A DNA stretch of 64,000 nucleotides, taken from contig NZ_JH976537.1 in assembly GCF_000309385.1 (NCBI RefSeq), positions 3,937,969 to 4,001,968 of the forward strand, given 5' to 3'. A program made the translations under genes and the position numbers. This DNA is from Nodosilinea nodulosa PCC 7104. Lineage in GTDB: Bacteria > Cyanobacteriota > Cyanobacteriia > Phormidesmidales > Phormidesmidaceae. The first letter of the stretch is position 1. Each line of letters begins with the position of its first letter. Positions 63,522 to 64,000 of the stretch are shown here, in pieces. Under the pieces are notes generated by a model, which saw nothing but the letters and a program-made list of their open reading frames with translations, was not told the origin of the DNA and ran no database searches.

Positions 63522-63707
63522 TTAAGCCTGGGCAGCCGCCACTGGAACAATAAATTCCTCCGGCCCTAGCAGGGAGATGTAGGGGGTATGAAAGAACTCT
63601 TGAGCGACGGCTTCGGCATCGAGCACCGTAACGGCGGCCACCATGTCTTGAAACTGCTGGTCGTACTCCACCCCCAGGCCCAAAATTTCGTACCAGCCCA
63701 GTAGTCG
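63522..63707 (-). pseudogene. M16 (insulinase-type) peptidase C-terminal remnant
   Basis: The minus strand from 63707 to the TAA at 63522 encodes about 61 residues: RLLGWYEILGLGVEYDQQFQ, then QDMVAAVTVLDAEAVAQEFF and a final TPYISLLGPEEFIVPVAAAQ-A. This matches the extreme C-terminus of cyanobacterial M16 zinc peptidases. Upstream the frame runs straight into the hairpin repeat (copy B) at 63707, and nothing recognisable as M16 sequence lies beyond. The gene is therefore truncated: only its tail remains. Confidence 0.75.
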
Positions 63708-63780
63708 TAGGTTGGGTTAGCGATAGCATAACCCAACGAAACCATTTCTGGCTTTGGGTTGAGGTCACGAAACCCAACCT
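63707..63780 (+). repeat. Hairpin repeat, copy B (loop inverted relative to copy A)
   Basis: Starts GTAGGTTGGGTT and ends AACCCAACCT. Its first 49 bases match copy A; the following GGGTTGAGGTCACGAAACCC (63756-63775) is the exact reverse complement of the corresponding block in copy A. It directly abuts the M16 peptidase remnant. Confidence 0.9.
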
Positions 63781-64000
63781 TGTATATAAGCGGTACGCCC
63801 CTTGGATTTATCCTAAAGGGATATCGTTGCGGGGAGGACTCCGAACCCAACCTCAAGCCACCAAGCTTGCTTCGTAGATTCATTAGAGCCTCCCCCCCTC
63901 CAACCGTCACCTCAAGCAGCCTGGACAGTATGCTGGGCAACCCCTCAATGGACACCCCGGATTCCGCAAGGATAGTGCGCTTGTTGTGTGACTCAGATGT
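63781..64000. other. Right edge, no assignable gene
   Basis: On the minus strand an open frame runs in from the edge (SHNKRTILAESGVSIEGLPS, then RLLEVTVGGG) and continues to the repeat. It could be the C-terminal part of a gene outside the window, but I cannot identify a product. Confidence 0.35.

Noticed and set aside
63566..63955. 129-codon minus-strand open frame crossing the hairpin repeat
   Set aside because: It reads through the repeat and through the M16 remnant in the wrong frame. Only its first part, from the right edge, might be real.

Overview
The window is a 64 kb stretch of a GC-rich cyanobacterial chromosome, most likely a filamentous Leptolyngbya/Nodosilinea-type organism (inference). 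The evidence is the abundant HIP1 octamer GCGATCGC, the photosystem I gene psaD next to trpE, the two-gene atpB-atpE operon, the plastid-type ribosomal protein PSRP-3, a SigC-like group 2 sigma factor, Tic20, CPP1-like, PCP_red and GUN4 domains, and a malic enzyme with an N-terminal ACT domain. I found no rRNA, tRNA or CRISPR array.

Layout. 0-14 kb: crhR-type helicase (cut by the left edge), Tic20, FAH-family hydrolase, rpsF, a coiled-coil protein, an SLH protein, trpE and psaD, an SDR, a TrkA-type protein, a Na+/H+ antiporter, a CPP1-like protein and HPPD. 14-25 kb: a 100-bp inverted-repeat element, an oxidoreductase, a MacA/MacB-like efflux pair, small enzymes, malic enzyme, a methyltransferase and an RhlE-type helicase. 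25-43 kb: ppk1, atpB-atpE, PSRP-3, a HAD hydrolase, a PEP-CTERM protein, LysR, thrC, several small membrane proteins, a second copy of the 100-bp element, an RluD-type pseudouridine synthase with no canonical start codon, and dxs. 43-49.4 kb: an accessory island. 49-54 kb: CDF cation transporter, dps, a 56-residue PCP_red protein, sigC and a cupin. 54-56 kb: a complete ISKra4-like insertion sequence with a 9-bp target duplication and a probable -1 frameshift site. 56-64 kb: Ap4A phosphorylase, stomatin-like protein, rlmN, an acyltransferase plus a phytyl-ester-synthase-like hydrolase, metallophosphoesterase and a TSUP permease. The right end holds two copies of a hairpin repeat around a small gene and a broken M16 peptidase.

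The most interesting region is 43.6-49.4 kb. Two TIR-domain proteins (minus strand) diverge from two paralogous unknown proteins (plus strand). The second unknown protein ends in a GUN4 (tetrapyrrole-binding) domain, and a small free-standing GUN4-like gene follows. The TIR proteins and the GUN4 protein share a small helical module, so I read them as one system: TIR effectors linked by homotypic modules to a GUN4 sensor. The island is AT-rich in its centre and has no HIP1 site from 42.9 to 48.6 kb. The composition changes abruptly inside the GUN4 gene, as if a foreign N-terminal half had been joined to a resident GUN4 half. The role in defence or signalling is inference; the domain calls are read from the sequence.
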